A stretch of 64,000 nucleotides of DNA from NCBI GenBank assembly GCA_041859945.1, contig JBFLGC010000005.1:11093-75092 (forward strand), written 5' to 3'. The position numbers and the translations under genes are program-made. A model generated the notes under the pieces. It searched no databases and had not been told where the DNA came from. It saw nothing but the letters and a program-made list of their open reading frames with translations. The DNA is from Tetragenococcus sp041859945 (GTDB taxonomy: Bacteria; Bacillota; Bacilli; Lactobacillales; Enterococcaceae). Of the stretch, positions 25,957 to 35,570 are shown one piece after another (the stretch's first letter is position 1; each line of letters begins with the position of its first letter).

Positions 25957-26733
25957 TCAGACTTCAGCTGCTTTAGACAAAACCAACATCTCTTCATAAG
26001 CTTGCGGAGTACCTGCCATGAACCTCTCACGGCCATCTATTTTTAAGGGATTTCCATTGATGTTAGACATTTTCATGCCTAATGCTTCGATCAAAACACC
26101 ACCAGCCGCATAATCCCATGGCGCTAAATTTGATACATAGCCCACACGTCGACCGGTGATCATGCCGATAAGTTCAAGCCCCGCACAGCCAGACATTCTG
26201 ACCCCCATGGAACGTTCCCCCATGACTTGTGCATTGGCGGTGTTTTTGCAATACATACTCGTATTCATGCCTAATAGACCTTCGCTAAGCGATGTATTTT
26301 CAGGCTTTGTCACGCGTTCTTCATTACAATAAACACCGATATCACGACCGCCCCAGTAAAACTGTTCTTTCATCACTTCGTAAACAAAGCCTAAAACTCC
26401 CTGACCATCTTCATAAACTGCGATCATAATACAAAAATTTTCATGTTCAAGCACAAAATTCATCGTCCCATCTATTGGGTCGATGATAAACACTCGACCT
26501 GATAAATCATTCAAATGATCTTTGCCATCTTCTTCTCCCAAAATTTTCGCATCCGGATCAAAATCAGTTATCTGATCGATCAAAAATTTTTGCGTTTGTT
26601 TGTCGATATTAGTCACCAAATCTTTTCGATCAGTTTTTGTTGCCACCGTCATCGCTTCTTCTGACAAAGCTATTTTGATCTGCTTGCCCGCTTCTGTCAT
26701 CCAACGTCTGATTTCATGTATCATGATTTGCAC
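25957..26733 (-). CDS. Inositol monophosphatase family protein
   Basis: A 258-residue Mg-dependent phosphatase-fold protein with the family motifs ILGEEDG, IDPIDGTMNFV and APWDYAAGGVLIEA. Relatives hydrolyse inositol phosphate, fructose-1,6-bisphosphate, pAp or NADP; the substrate cannot be told. The start is GTG at 26733 with GAGGAA 6-7 nt upstream; MIHEIRRW three codons later is the alternative. It follows UPF0223 by about 10 nt, the same pairing as yktA-yktC in Bacillus. Confidence 0.9.
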   Translation of the reverse strand: MQIMIHEIRRWMTEAGKQIKIALSEEAMTVATKTDRKDLVTNIDKQTQKFLIDQITDFDPDAKILGEEDGKDHLNDLSGRVFIIDPIDGTMNFVLEHENFCIMIAVYEDGQGVLGFVYEVMKEQFYWGGRDIGVYCNEERVTKPENTSLSEGLLGMNTSMYCKNTANAQVMGERSMGVRMSGCAGLELIGMITGRRVGYVSNLAPWDYAAGGVLIEALGMKMSNINGNPLKIDGRERFMAGTPQAYEEMLVLSKAAEV

Positions 26734-26743
26734 AGTATCTTCC

Positions 26744-27019
26744 TCATTTCATATGTAAAATTTTTTTAGCCGGCATTTTTTTTGCCGTCTGAACCGTTCG
26801 ATATAATGAGTATCCAGAAATTTTTTCAAAATCATTTCCTAGATGGCGCTCTTCCCCAATACTTTTTACCACTGATTTAAACAATCGGTAGGTCTCAAGA
26901 AACAAAGAAATTGCAACGCCATTTTCATAAGCTTGTTCCAAAATGTCCCACATCTTCATGACAATAACCATCTCTTCAGTTGACCAATTTAGGTCTAAGG
27001 GATATTGATAATCCTTCAC
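26744..27019 (-). CDS. UPF0223 family protein (YktA-like)
   Basis: A 91-residue protein starting (M)KDYQYPLDLNWSTEEMV, matching UPF0223 as I recall it. It is acidic-helical with no catalytic motif; function unknown. The start is GTG at 27019 with AGGTGA 5 nt upstream; a TTG at 27037 gives a longer N-terminus not seen in the family. It is followed by the inositol-phosphatase gene. Confidence 0.85.
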   Translation of the reverse strand: MKDYQYPLDLNWSTEEMVIVMKMWDILEQAYENGVAISLFLETYRLFKSVVKSIGEERHLGNDFEKISGYSLYRTVQTAKKMPAKKILHMK

Positions 27020-27133
27020 TTTTTCACCTGATTTCAAAAGCTCTCTTTCCTAGTCTACCATAGAATCCATAGACATTGCACTATTTTTGCAGTCTTAGGA
27101 TCAAGTTGCTCCTTTTGTGCCCCTTTTACTAAT

Positions 27134-27181
27134 ATATAAAAAAAGAAACCCTCTAAGAAGCGTATCCTTAAAGGGGTTCTT
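27134..27181 (-). terminator. Terminator of the pdh operon
   Basis: Minus strand GAACCCCTTTAAG ... CTTAGAGGGTTTC with a central loop, then TTTTTTT, just after the lpdA stop at 27188. Confidence 0.85.
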
Positions 27182-27187
27182 GTGAGA

Positions 27188-28594
27188 TTAAGCGTGGATT
27201 GGCATGCCTAGAGCCAGTTCAGATGCATCCATGACGATTTCGCCTAAAGATGGATGTGGATGAATGGTCAAAGCGATGTCTTGCGCGTTCATACCTGATT
27301 CAATGGCTAAAGACAACTCAGAAACCATGTCTGAAGCACCAACACCTGCGATTTGAGCGCCAACTAACACATTGTCATCAACGGTTGTGACCAAACGAAT
27401 GAAGCCTTCTGTCTTATTCAATGATAAAGCCCGGCCGTTGCCCGCAAATGGGAATTTATAAGCTTTAGCATCAAGGCCAGCATCTTTAGCTTCTTTGATC
27501 GTCATACCAACACTAGCAAGTTCAGGATCAGTAAAGGCAACAGCTGGCATAGCTTTGTAGTCAACAGCTACTTTCTTACCAGAAATAGCTTCAGCTGCGA
27601 TCTTACCTTCATAGCTAGCTTTGTGGGCTAAAGCAGCACCTGCGACGATATCACCGATGGCAAAGATATTCTTCACATTGGTACGGCCTTGGTTATCAAC
27701 AGGGATCAGTCCGCGTTCACCGACAGTGACACCAGCTTGTTCTAAGCCCATGTCGCTCGTATTCGGACGACGACCAACTGTGACCATGACATAATCGACC
27801 GTGACTGAATCTTCTTTTCCGTCAACAGCATATTTGACTGTGACACTATCGCCGTTATCGACAGCCTCTTTAGCCATCGCACTAGTAATGATCTTGATGC
27901 CTTTTTTCTTGAAGTCTCCTTCAACGATTTTGACCATATCTTTTTCATAAGTAGGTAAAATTTGTGGTGTTCCTTCAATGATCGTAACTTCAGCACCGAG
28001 GTTCGCATAAGCGCCACCTAATTCAGCACCGATGACGCCGCCACCGATGATCGCAAATTTCTTAGGCACTTCTTTAAGAGCTAGAGCACCGGTAGAATCA
28101 AGAACCCGTCCACCAAATTTGAAACCAGGGATTTCAATTGGATGTGAGCCAGTTGCAATGATCGCATTGTTGAATGAATAAGTTTGCGCAGAATCTGGAT
28201 GCATCACTCGTAAGTTATGATCATCAACAAAGAAAGCTTCTCCTTCAAGGATCTCTACCTTATTTTTCTTCAACAACATCTTAACTCCAGATGTCAATTT
28301 GTTAACGACTTGATTTTCTTTCCAATCTTGTGTTTTAGAAAAATCAAGCGTGGCATCCTTGGTCGAAACACCGAATACTTCAGAATCTTTGGCATCATGG
28401 AAATGATGGCCCGCTGCAATCAAAGCTTTGGAAGGGATACAACCAACGTTTAGGCAAACACCGCCGATGTATTCTTTTTCAATGATCGCTACTTTTTGTC
28501 CCATTTGACTAGCACGGATGGCAGCTACATAGCCGCCAGGTCCCGCACCGATCACAACTGTATCTAATTCAATAGCAAAATCTCCAACTACCAT
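27188..28594 (-). CDS. lpdA: Dihydrolipoyl dehydrogenase (E3)
   Basis: E3 of pyruvate dehydrogenase, reoxidising dihydrolipoamide with FAD and NAD. The 468 residues show the FAD motif GAGPGGYVAAIRA, the redox disulfide GGVCLNVGCIPSKAL, the NAD motif IGGGVIGAELGGAYANLG, and the C-terminal HPHPSLGEIVMDA with the active-site His. Last gene of pdhA-pdhB-pdhC-lpdA, 7 nt after pdhC, followed by a terminator. Confidence 0.97.
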   Translation of the reverse strand: MVVGDFAIELDTVVIGAGPGGYVAAIRASQMGQKVAIIEKEYIGGVCLNVGCIPSKALIAAGHHFHDAKDSEVFGVSTKDATLDFSKTQDWKENQVVNKLTSGVKMLLKKNKVEILEGEAFFVDDHNLRVMHPDSAQTYSFNNAIIATGSHPIEIPGFKFGGRVLDSTGALALKEVPKKFAIIGGGVIGAELGGAYANLGAEVTIIEGTPQILPTYEKDMVKIVEGDFKKKGIKIITSAMAKEAVDNGDSVTVKYAVDGKEDSVTVDYVMVTVGRRPNTSDMGLEQAGVTVGERGLIPVDNQGRTNVKNIFAIGDIVAGAALAHKASYEGKIAAEAISGKKVAVDYKAMPAVAFTDPELASVGMTIKEAKDAGLDAKAYKFPFAGNGRALSLNKTEGFIRLVTTVDDNVLVGAQIAGVGASDMVSELSLAIESGMNAQDIALTIHPHPSLGEIVMDASELALGMPIHA

Positions 28595-28601
28595 TTATTT
28601 A

Positions 28602-30206
28602 TCATCCTTCCATTAAGAGCAATTCTGGATCGTTCAACAAACGTTTGATATTATTCATTGCTTTTTGAGCCGTTGCTCCATCAACGATACGGTGGTCAAA
28701 ACTCAATGACAATTTCATCATACGACCGACAACGATTTCGCCTTCGTCATTCACGATTGGTTCTTGCTTGATCGTACCTACGCCTAAAATAGCCACTTCA
28801 GGGTAGTTGATAACTGGTGTAAACCAAGTACCACCAACTGAACCGATATTGCTGATCGTAATGGTTCCGTTACGCATGTCTTGAGCGCCTAATTTACCCT
28901 CATGAGCTAAAGCTGCTTTTTCATTGATTTCATCAGCAATAGCAAACAAACCTTTACGATCGGCATCTTTCACATTTGGTACATACAAGCCATGATCAGT
29001 ATCTGTGGCGATACCGATATTGAAGTAATGTTTATAGACGATTTCTTGCGAAGCGTCATCAATTGAAGCATTCAATACTGGGAATTTCTTGACAGTAGCT
29101 ACCAAAGCTTTGACAACATATGGCAAGAAGGTCAATTTAGTGCCATTTTCGGCGGCAACTGGTTTGAATCTCTTACGTTGGTCCCAAAGTTTAGAAACTT
29201 CAACTTCATCATGTAAGGTAACATGAGGTGCTGTATGTTTACTGTTGACCATCGACTTAGCGATAGCTTTACGAGTAGCCGTCATTTTTTCACGAGTTTC
29301 AAGTTCGGTCATATCTGAAGTGAATGGTTTAGCTGGAGCAGCTTTTTCAACTGGAGCTGTTTCTTTTGCTGGGGCTGCTTTCTCAGCAGCAGTAGCAGCT
29401 TGTCCGCCACCAGAAATGAAGGCTTCAACGTCTGCTTTTGTCACGCGACCACCGTTTCCAGTAGCTGTAACTTGGCTGATATCGACATCTTTTTCACGTG
29501 CAAATTGACGAACTGAAGGCATCGCCAAAACGCGTTTGTTTGGATCTGTCGCTGTCACCACACCACTTGTGGCAGGTGCACTTGCAGCAGGAGCCGTTGT
29601 TGCTTCTGCGGTAGGGGCTGGTGCACTACTTGCTGATGCGGAATTATGACCGGGGGCGTCAATTTCGACTAATACATCGCCTACGTTAGCAACCGTTCCT
29701 TCATCTACCAAAATCTTTTTGATCGTCCCTGTGACAGGCGATGGGATCTCTTCGACTGATTTATCATTTTGTACTTCTAATAAAGTATCATCTTCGTTGA
29801 TTTTATCACCAGGTTTGACCATCCATTTGACGATCTCACCTTCTGCGATCCCTTCACCAATATCTGGTAATTTAAATTGGAAGACTCCTTCGCCTTCTTC
29901 AGTTGGAACAGCAGCAGGTGATGCAGGGGTTTGTTCTTCAGACGGAGCAGGTGTTGCATCTTCATAGCCAGGTGCATCGATTTCGACTAACACATCGCCG
30001 ACACTAGCAACCGTTCCTTCATCTACCAAAATCTTTTTGATTGTCCCTGTGACAGGTGATGGGATTTCTTCGACTGATTTATCATTTTGTACTTCTAGTA
30101 AGGTATCATCTTCATTGATCGTATCACCAGGTTTGACCATCCATTTGACGATTTCACCTTCTGCGATCCCTTCACCGATATCCGGTAACTTAAATTGAAA
30201 TGCCAT
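28602..30206 (-). CDS. pdhC: Pyruvate dehydrogenase E2, dihydrolipoamide acetyltransferase, with two lipoyl domains
   Basis: E2 moves the acetyl group from E1 to CoA and forms the core of the complex. The 534 residues have two lipoyl domains with DKS lipoylation sites at Lys43 and Lys149, joined and followed by Ala/Pro/Thr linkers, a peripheral-subunit-binding domain (AMPSVRQFAREKDVDISQV) and the catalytic domain ending FDHRIVDGATAQKAM. The two lipoyl units are near-identical in DNA, with a 318-nt offset. Two lipoyl domains are also known for the Enterococcus faecalis E2. Gene order and a hairpin upstream place it within the pdh operon. Confidence 0.97.
   Translation of the reverse strand: MAFQFKLPDIGEGIAEGEIVKWMVKPGDTINEDDTLLEVQNDKSVEEIPSPVTGTIKKILVDEGTVASVGDVLVEIDAPGYEDATPAPSEEQTPASPAAVPTEEGEGVFQFKLPDIGEGIAEGEIVKWMVKPGDKINEDDTLLEVQNDKSVEEIPSPVTGTIKKILVDEGTVANVGDVLVEIDAPGHNSASASSAPAPTAEATTAPAASAPATSGVVTATDPNKRVLAMPSVRQFAREKDVDISQVTATGNGGRVTKADVEAFISGGGQAATAAEKAAPAKETAPVEKAAPAKPFTSDMTELETREKMTATRKAIAKSMVNSKHTAPHVTLHDEVEVSKLWDQRKRFKPVAAENGTKLTFLPYVVKALVATVKKFPVLNASIDDASQEIVYKHYFNIGIATDTDHGLYVPNVKDADRKGLFAIADEINEKAALAHEGKLGAQDMRNGTITISNIGSVGGTWFTPVINYPEVAILGVGTIKQEPIVNDEGEIVVGRMMKLSLSFDHRIVDGATAQKAMNNIKRLLNDPELLLMEG
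29667..30196 (-). repeat. Direct duplication of the lipoyl-domain coding sequence
   Basis: The segment around 29985-30196 repeats at about 29667-29878, offset 318 nt, with about 15 mismatches over roughly 200 bp by eye, mostly third-position. It encodes the two lipoyl domains of pdhC. Confidence 0.9.
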
Positions 30207-30236
30207 GTTGTTATCTCCTTTTCTAAGCGACCTTAC

Positions 30237-30266
30237 CGGTAATGTAAGCTTTGACTCACATTACCG
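30237..30266 (-). other. Hairpin in the pdhB-pdhC gap
   Basis: A 9-bp perfect stem CGGTAATGT / ACATTACCG with a 12-nt loop lies in the 76-nt gap between pdhB and pdhC. No T run follows on the minus strand, so it is more likely an mRNA processing or stability element than a terminator. Confidence 0.6.
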
Positions 30267-30282
30267 ACAGTCCTTGTTTTTT

Positions 30283-31260
30283 CTAGAAATTAACGATTTC
30301 TTTGACTTTTGCTTCGATATCCGCTGCATTTGGCAACCAAATACCTTCTGCTTGACCAAATGGGAAAACAGTATCTGGCGCCGATACACGACCAATCGGT
30401 GCTTCTAATGAAAGAATAGCGCGTTCTGAGATTTCGGATACGACTTGAGCACCCACACCTGCTTGTTTTTGGGCTTCTTGAACGACAACGGCATGACCTG
30501 TTTTTTCAACAGAAGCAATGATCGTTTCGACATCAAGTGGAGCTACCGTACGCAAGTCGATGATTTCAGCACTGATACCGTCTTTTTCAAGATTATCAGC
30601 AGCTTTTTTGGCTTCTCTGACCATGGCACCATAAGTAATGATAGAAACATCTTTCCCTTCACGAGTCACAGCTGCTTTATCTAATGGCACTTCATAAGCC
30701 TCATCTGGAACTTCTTCACGGAAAGAACGATACAATTTCATGTGTTCCAAGAAAACAACAGGATCGTTGCTTCTGATCGATGAAATCAATAATCCTTTGG
30801 CATCATAAGGATTGGATGGAATGACTACACGGATACCAGGCGCTTGAGCAATCAAGCCCTCCAAGTTATCTGAGTGCAGTTCTGGTGTATGAACGCCACC
30901 ACCAAATGGCGCACGGATCGTAATCGGCAAGTTTCTTGAACCGCCCATACGATAACGTGTCCGAGCGATTTGACCGACGATTTCATCCATTGTTTCAAAG
31001 ACGAAACCAAAGAATTGGATTTCAGGAACAGGACGGAAACCTTCGAGAGCAAGTCCAAAGGCAAGTCCACCGATCCCAGATTCAGCCAAAGGAGTATCGA
31101 ACACTCGATCTTCACCGAATTTATCTTGCAAATCGGCAGTTGCACGGAAAACACCGCCGTTTTTACCAACGTCTTCGCCGAAGACTAAGACGTCTTTATC
31201 ATTTTCTAATTCAACAGCTAAGGCATCTGTTATTGCCTGAATCATTGTTTTTTGTGCCAT
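30283..31260 (-). CDS. pdhB: Pyruvate dehydrogenase E1 component, beta subunit
   Basis: With PdhA forms the thiamine-diphosphate E1 that decarboxylates pyruvate and acetylates E2. The 325 residues begin AQKTMIQAITDALAVELEND and show VFGEDVGKNGGVFRAT, RAPFGGGVHTPELHSD and VVVQEAQKQAGVGAQV, typical of the beta chain. It begins 2 nt after pdhA and is separated from pdhC by a gap that holds a hairpin. Confidence 0.97.
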   Translation of the reverse strand: MAQKTMIQAITDALAVELENDKDVLVFGEDVGKNGGVFRATADLQDKFGEDRVFDTPLAESGIGGLAFGLALEGFRPVPEIQFFGFVFETMDEIVGQIARTRYRMGGSRNLPITIRAPFGGGVHTPELHSDNLEGLIAQAPGIRVVIPSNPYDAKGLLISSIRSNDPVVFLEHMKLYRSFREEVPDEAYEVPLDKAAVTREGKDVSIITYGAMVREAKKAADNLEKDGISAEIIDLRTVAPLDVETIIASVEKTGHAVVVQEAQKQAGVGAQVVSEISERAILSLEAPIGRVSAPDTVFPFGQAEGIWLPNAADIEAKVKEIVNF

Positions 31261-31262
31261 GA

Positions 31263-32369
31263 TTATTTCGACTCCTTCGCTTCATAATATTCGATTTGTT
31301 CCTTGATGTTTTGAGGTTGAACTTCAAACATATTTTTCAAGAAATCAGAAACTTTTTGTTTAGGTTGCTTATCAGCTTCCGCTATTGCATCTTTGATCTC
31401 AGCTTTAGATTTTTCAATGACTTCATTTTCTTTTTCTTCAGACCAAAGTCCCTTATTTTCCAAATACTTACGGAAACGGATCAATGGATCTTTCTTTTGC
31501 CATTCATCATCTAATTCTTTTGAACGATAACGCGTTGGGTCATCGCCTGAAAGAGTATGTGGACCATAACGATACGTCAAGGTTTCAATAAGTACTGGTC
31601 CGTTCCCTTCTAAGACCCATTCACGAGCAAATTTTGTAACAGTATAAACTGCCAAAGCATCCATCCCATCGACTTGGATACCAGGAATCCCTGCTGCAAT
31701 TGCTTTTTGAGCGATCGTTTGGGCTGCCGTTTGTTTCGCACGTGGTGTCGAAATCGCAAAGCCATTATTTTGTACGAAGAAAACTGCATTTGCTTTATAA
31801 GCACCCACAAAGTTCATCGCTTCATAAAAGTCACCTTGGGAAGAACCGCCATCACCAGTATAAGTGAAGACTACATTCTTTTGATTGCGCTTTTTAAGGC
31901 CTAAAGCCACACCAGCAGCTTGCACATATTGGGCACCAATAATGATTTGTGGTGGTAGAGCTTGTAAATCTTCTGGATAAATATTTCCGGCAACATGTCC
32001 ACGTGACCACAAAAAGGCTTGGCTAAGTGGTAAACCATGTTGGATCAATTGGGGAACATCACGATATCCTGGTAAAAGGACATCTTCTTTTTCAAATGCA
32101 AAATGACTGGCTAATTGACTGGCTTCTTGTCCAGCTGTTGGTGCATAAAATCCTAAGCGACCTTGGCGGTTCAAAGCAGTCGAACGTTGGTCTAACACAC
32201 GCGACCATACCATTTGACTCATTAATTCAACTAATTCATCATCACTTAGATCCGGGATCAAGTCTTCATTGACCACATTTCCATCTAGATCTAATGCTTG
32301 ATAAGTTGGGAACTCAGCACCGACATTTTTGAGTAACTTCTCAAAGTCGATCGTTTTTTTCTTTGCCAT
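31263..32369 (-). CDS. pdhA: Pyruvate dehydrogenase E1 component, alpha subunit
   Basis: The 368-residue alpha chain carries the thiamine-diphosphate motif (GDGGSSQGDFYEAMNFVGAY begins TYTGDGG and ends near VFFVQNN) and the phosphorylation-loop-like region YRYGPHTLSGDDPTRYR. Start at 32369 (MAKKKTIDF) has AGAGGAAAG 9 nt upstream; an in-frame start 30 codons upstream is rejected. First gene of the pdh operon. Confidence 0.97.
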   Translation of the reverse strand: MAKKKTIDFEKLLKNVGAEFPTYQALDLDGNVVNEDLIPDLSDDELVELMSQMVWSRVLDQRSTALNRQGRLGFYAPTAGQEASQLASHFAFEKEDVLLPGYRDVPQLIQHGLPLSQAFLWSRGHVAGNIYPEDLQALPPQIIIGAQYVQAAGVALGLKKRNQKNVVFTYTGDGGSSQGDFYEAMNFVGAYKANAVFFVQNNGFAISTPRAKQTAAQTIAQKAIAAGIPGIQVDGMDALAVYTVTKFAREWVLEGNGPVLIETLTYRYGPHTLSGDDPTRYRSKELDDEWQKKDPLIRFRKYLENKGLWSEEKENEVIEKSKAEIKDAIAEADKQPKQKVSDFLKNMFEVQPQNIKEQIEYYEAKESK

Positions 32370-32470
32370 CTTGTCACACTTTCCTCTCTTTGGGTGTTTT
32401 CTTTTGGTTTTTTTACTGAATGTAACAGAACTATCTTTCTGTATCACTATCAGAACCATTTACAGTTATT

Positions 32471-32499
32471 AAAGTATCATTTTTATTCGATAAAAACAA
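32471..32499 (-). promoter_or_regulatory. Possible pdh operon promoter
   Basis: Minus strand TTGTTT (32494-32499), a 17-nt spacer and TGA-TACTTT (-10 at 32471-32476), about 100 nt before pdhA. The match is modest. Confidence 0.4.
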
Positions 32500-32786
32500 G
32501 TAAAATGTTTTCGAATTTTGTATTCATATTTTTAAAATCATTTTAATATCAAGACTCGTTAGTGAATACAATCACACTCAGTTCAAAAAAGCGAAAATTT
32601 ATAAATCGTTTTCTTTTTCACAATAAAAAATTAGTACAGATAGTCTTTATAAAGAAACAGTTTTGTGAAAAAACCATTTCTTTTCTTTCCAAATTTATCA
32701 TGTGAAGGCTTAAGCTATCCAAAAACAGCTAACTTCTTGATAAAAAATTTGAAAATTATCAGAAAAACAGTTTTAACACAAAACTG
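32500..32786. other. AT-rich gap between pdhA and mgtA, nothing recognised
   Basis: About 290 very AT-rich bases, with no repeat copy, gene or RNA that I can support. A binding site for a global regulator could lie here but I see no clear cre-type palindrome. Confidence 0.35.
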
Positions 32787-32828
32787 AAAAGACAGCTCCT
32801 TCTATCAGATCCATTCACCTGTCTTTTT
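32787..32828 (-). terminator. Terminator overlapping the mgtA stop
   Basis: Minus strand AAAAAGACAG ... CTGTCTTTT followed by CAGTTTTG. The mgtA stop codon (32805-32807) lies in the loop, so translation to the end may affect folding. Confidence 0.6.
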
Positions 32829-35399
32829 GATGTACAAATGTTTGACAGTTTCGGAAACACCGAGATAAGTCAAAATGATTCCCACAAACCACAACCAATA
32901 GCTAGCTGGTAACTTGCCAAAATCGATCGTTTGGCGTAACGGCGTCAAAACAAACATAAGACCAGTCAAGATACCTAGTATACTAGCCATCCAAACTTGA
33001 TGAGAAGCTCGACTTTTTACAAAAGTGAGTTTGGGTGAACGAACGATATGCACGACCATGATCTGGGTCACGATCCCAACAGCAAACCAACCCGCCTGAA
33101 AAATTGCTTGATCCGACGAGGTATTAGCTGAAAAGACGAACCACATCACTAAATAGGTCAAAATATCGAATAGACTACTGACAGGTCCGATATAGACGGT
33201 AAACTTGAATAGACCATCAATCCGCCATTTAACCGGTCGCAGCAATTCTTCGGAATCGACCTTATCAAAAGGGATCGAAAGTTGCGTCATATCATAAATC
33301 AGATTTTGCACAAGCAATTGGATCGAAAGCATCGGTAAAAACGGCAAAAAAGCGCTGGCTACCAAGATCGAAAAGACATTCCCAAAATTCGAGCTGATCG
33401 TGACCTTGATATATTTCATCATGTTTTTAAAGACTTTACGTCCTTCGATGACACCTTTTTCTAAAACATCCAAACTTTTTTCTAATAAAATAATTGAGCT
33501 AGCATCTTTAGTGATATCGGCTGATGTATCGACCGAGATCCCGACATCTGCTTTTCGTAAAGCTGGTGCATCATTGATTCCATCACCCATAAAACCGACC
33601 GTATGCCCTTTATTTTGCAAGCATTGAATGATCCGTGATTTTTGCATTGGAGTCAATTTAGCAAACAAATCGGTCGTTTCTACTCGACTTTCTAATGCTT
33701 CATCGGTAAGGTCATCTATTTCTGGCCCTAACAGATAGTCACCGACCATAATCCCAACATCTTGACAAACTTTTTTAGCAACAATCGCGTTGTCTCCCGT
33801 CAAGACCTTGACCGTGACCCCGTGTCTTTGTAAGGAATCGATGGCTGTGAGCGCCGATTTTTTAGCTGGGTCTAAAAATCCGGTGAAACCGACCAAAGTC
33901 ATCTCTTTTTCATCTTTTACTGAATAGATCGGTTCTTGGTGGGCGTCTTTTTTTATGGCAACAGTTAAAACCCGCATCCCTTGAGCATTCATTTTTTGAC
34001 TTAATTCTTTCATTTGGGCCCGTAACTCATCTGTCAAAGGCATGATTTTACCGTTCATTAAAACGGTGGAACAAATGCCCTCCATTTCTTCGACCGCTCC
34101 TTTGGTGATCATCAGTTCATGATCATCCGCATGAAGGACCACCGTTAAGCGCCGTCTGGAGAAATCAAAAGGGATCTCATCAATTTTACGGATTTCATGA
34201 TAAGGCAATTTTCTTTTTTTCTCTTTAAAATAATCAATGACCGCGATATCCATCAAATTTTTCCATCCGGTTTGATAATTTGAATTCATATAGATCAAAT
34301 CGAGTACGCTATCATCAACATTCCCCAAAGGATCGACATGTTGTACTAATACGACCCGATCTTCAGTGATCGTACCAGTTTTATCGGTACATAAGACGTC
34401 CATACTGCCAAGATTTTGAATGGCCGCTAGTTCTTTGACGATCACTTTTTCCTTTGAGAGACTTAAGGCCCCTTTTGCCAAATTGCTGGTCACGATCATT
34501 GGTAACATTTCTGGCGTCAACCCCACTGCCACAGCAATCGCAAAAAAGAATGCCTCGCTCCATTGCCCCTTTGTCAATCCATTGATCAAAAAGACGATCG
34601 GAAACAAGATCACGATCATACGCAATAAAAATTGACTGATTTGAGTTAGACCATCATCAAAAGCTGTCTTGCCTCTTTTTTGTGTCGCATGTCTGGCAAT
34701 ATCCCCAAAGAAAGTATTTTGACCGGTTTTTAAAATAATAGCTTTGCCTTGACCGCTCAAAATATCGGTACCCATGAAAACTAAATTTTTCATTTCAATG
34801 GCCGAAAGATTTTGTTTTTCTAGGTCGATCTGTGCCTCCACCTGTTTTTCTACCGGCAAAGATTCACCTGTCAATGAAGCTTGATTGACAAAGAGGTCTT
34901 TGGTCTCTATCAGTATCGCATCAGCAGGAATCATATCGCCGGTGGCTAAACGAACGATATCTCCAGGAACCACTTCATCCATAGGGATTTCTGTCGTCTT
35001 CCCAAGTCGTGTCACTGCACAAGTATTTTCGATCATTTCTTTCAAATCATAGCTAGCCTTTTGTGCGCGATATTCTTGAGAAAAAGATAAGATCGCACTC
35101 GCCATGATCATGATCGCCATAACAATCCCAGCATCTTGATCTTTGGTAGCAAAGGATATGACCATAAGAAAAGCCAGTACCAAGATGAAGGGATCTTTGA
35201 AAGCTTTTAAAAACATGCGCCAAGCCGGCATTGGTTTTTCAGCGTTGATTTGATTGGGACCATATTCCTCCAAACGTTTTTGAGCGTCTTCATTCGATAA
35301 TCCTTGGGCACTTGTACGCAATTCCATAAAAAGTTCTCTTTCGGAAAGAACAGCGTATTTTTTGATTTCATCTTCTTTATTGATTACTTTACGATTCAT
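32805..35399 (-). CDS. mgtA: Magnesium-translocating P-type ATPase
   Basis: P-type IIIB ATPase importing Mg2+ when it is scarce. The 864-residue protein has the phosphorylation motif DKTGTIT near residue 338, TGES in the actuator domain, MGDGINDAPALRKADVGISV in the hinge and about ten membrane segments (N-terminal pair, PEML-containing pair, C-terminal six). Start at 35399 (MNRKVINKED) has AGAAGGAGG 6 nt upstream. A complete M-box riboswitch lies in the leader, which supports magnesium as the substrate. Confidence 0.96.
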   Translation of the reverse strand: MNRKVINKEDEIKKYAVLSERELFMELRTSAQGLSNEDAQKRLEEYGPNQINAEKPMPAWRMFLKAFKDPFILVLAFLMVISFATKDQDAGIVMAIMIMASAILSFSQEYRAQKASYDLKEMIENTCAVTRLGKTTEIPMDEVVPGDIVRLATGDMIPADAILIETKDLFVNQASLTGESLPVEKQVEAQIDLEKQNLSAIEMKNLVFMGTDILSGQGKAIILKTGQNTFFGDIARHATQKRGKTAFDDGLTQISQFLLRMIVILFPIVFLINGLTKGQWSEAFFFAIAVAVGLTPEMLPMIVTSNLAKGALSLSKEKVIVKELAAIQNLGSMDVLCTDKTGTITEDRVVLVQHVDPLGNVDDSVLDLIYMNSNYQTGWKNLMDIAVIDYFKEKKRKLPYHEIRKIDEIPFDFSRRRLTVVLHADDHELMITKGAVEEMEGICSTVLMNGKIMPLTDELRAQMKELSQKMNAQGMRVLTVAIKKDAHQEPIYSVKDEKEMTLVGFTGFLDPAKKSALTAIDSLQRHGVTVKVLTGDNAIVAKKVCQDVGIMVGDYLLGPEIDDLTDEALESRVETTDLFAKLTPMQKSRIIQCLQNKGHTVGFMGDGINDAPALRKADVGISVDTSADITKDASSIILLEKSLDVLEKGVIEGRKVFKNMMKYIKVTISSNFGNVFSILVASAFLPFLPMLSIQLLVQNLIYDMTQLSIPFDKVDSEELLRPVKWRIDGLFKFTVYIGPVSSLFDILTYLVMWFVFSANTSSDQAIFQAGWFAVGIVTQIMVVHIVRSPKLTFVKSRASHQVWMASILGILTGLMFVLTPLRQTIDFGKLPASYWLWFVGIILTYLGVSETVKHLYIKKTGEWI

Positions 35400-35523
35400 T
35401 GACTTCCTCCTTCTGATCAAGAGCTTAAGAAGTCAATGCTCCTGATCGTGGTCTTTTGATATTTCTGGTCACTTAACTGCGAAGGGTCCATCAAACCACG
35501 TCCTTTCTTTTATTGTTAGGCAC

Positions 35524-35555
35524 AAAAAAACGCACACTCAAACAATGAGCGCGCG
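35524..35555 (-). terminator. Expression-platform terminator of the M-box riboswitch
   Basis: Minus strand CGCGCGCTCA / TGAGTGTGCG (two G-T pairs; 35531-35555), then TTTTTTT. The 3' arm GTTTGAG can also pair with CTCAAAC at 35574-35580 at the aptamer end, the basis for a switch. Confidence 0.88.
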
Positions 35556-35570
35556 AAAAAAATCTCGATC

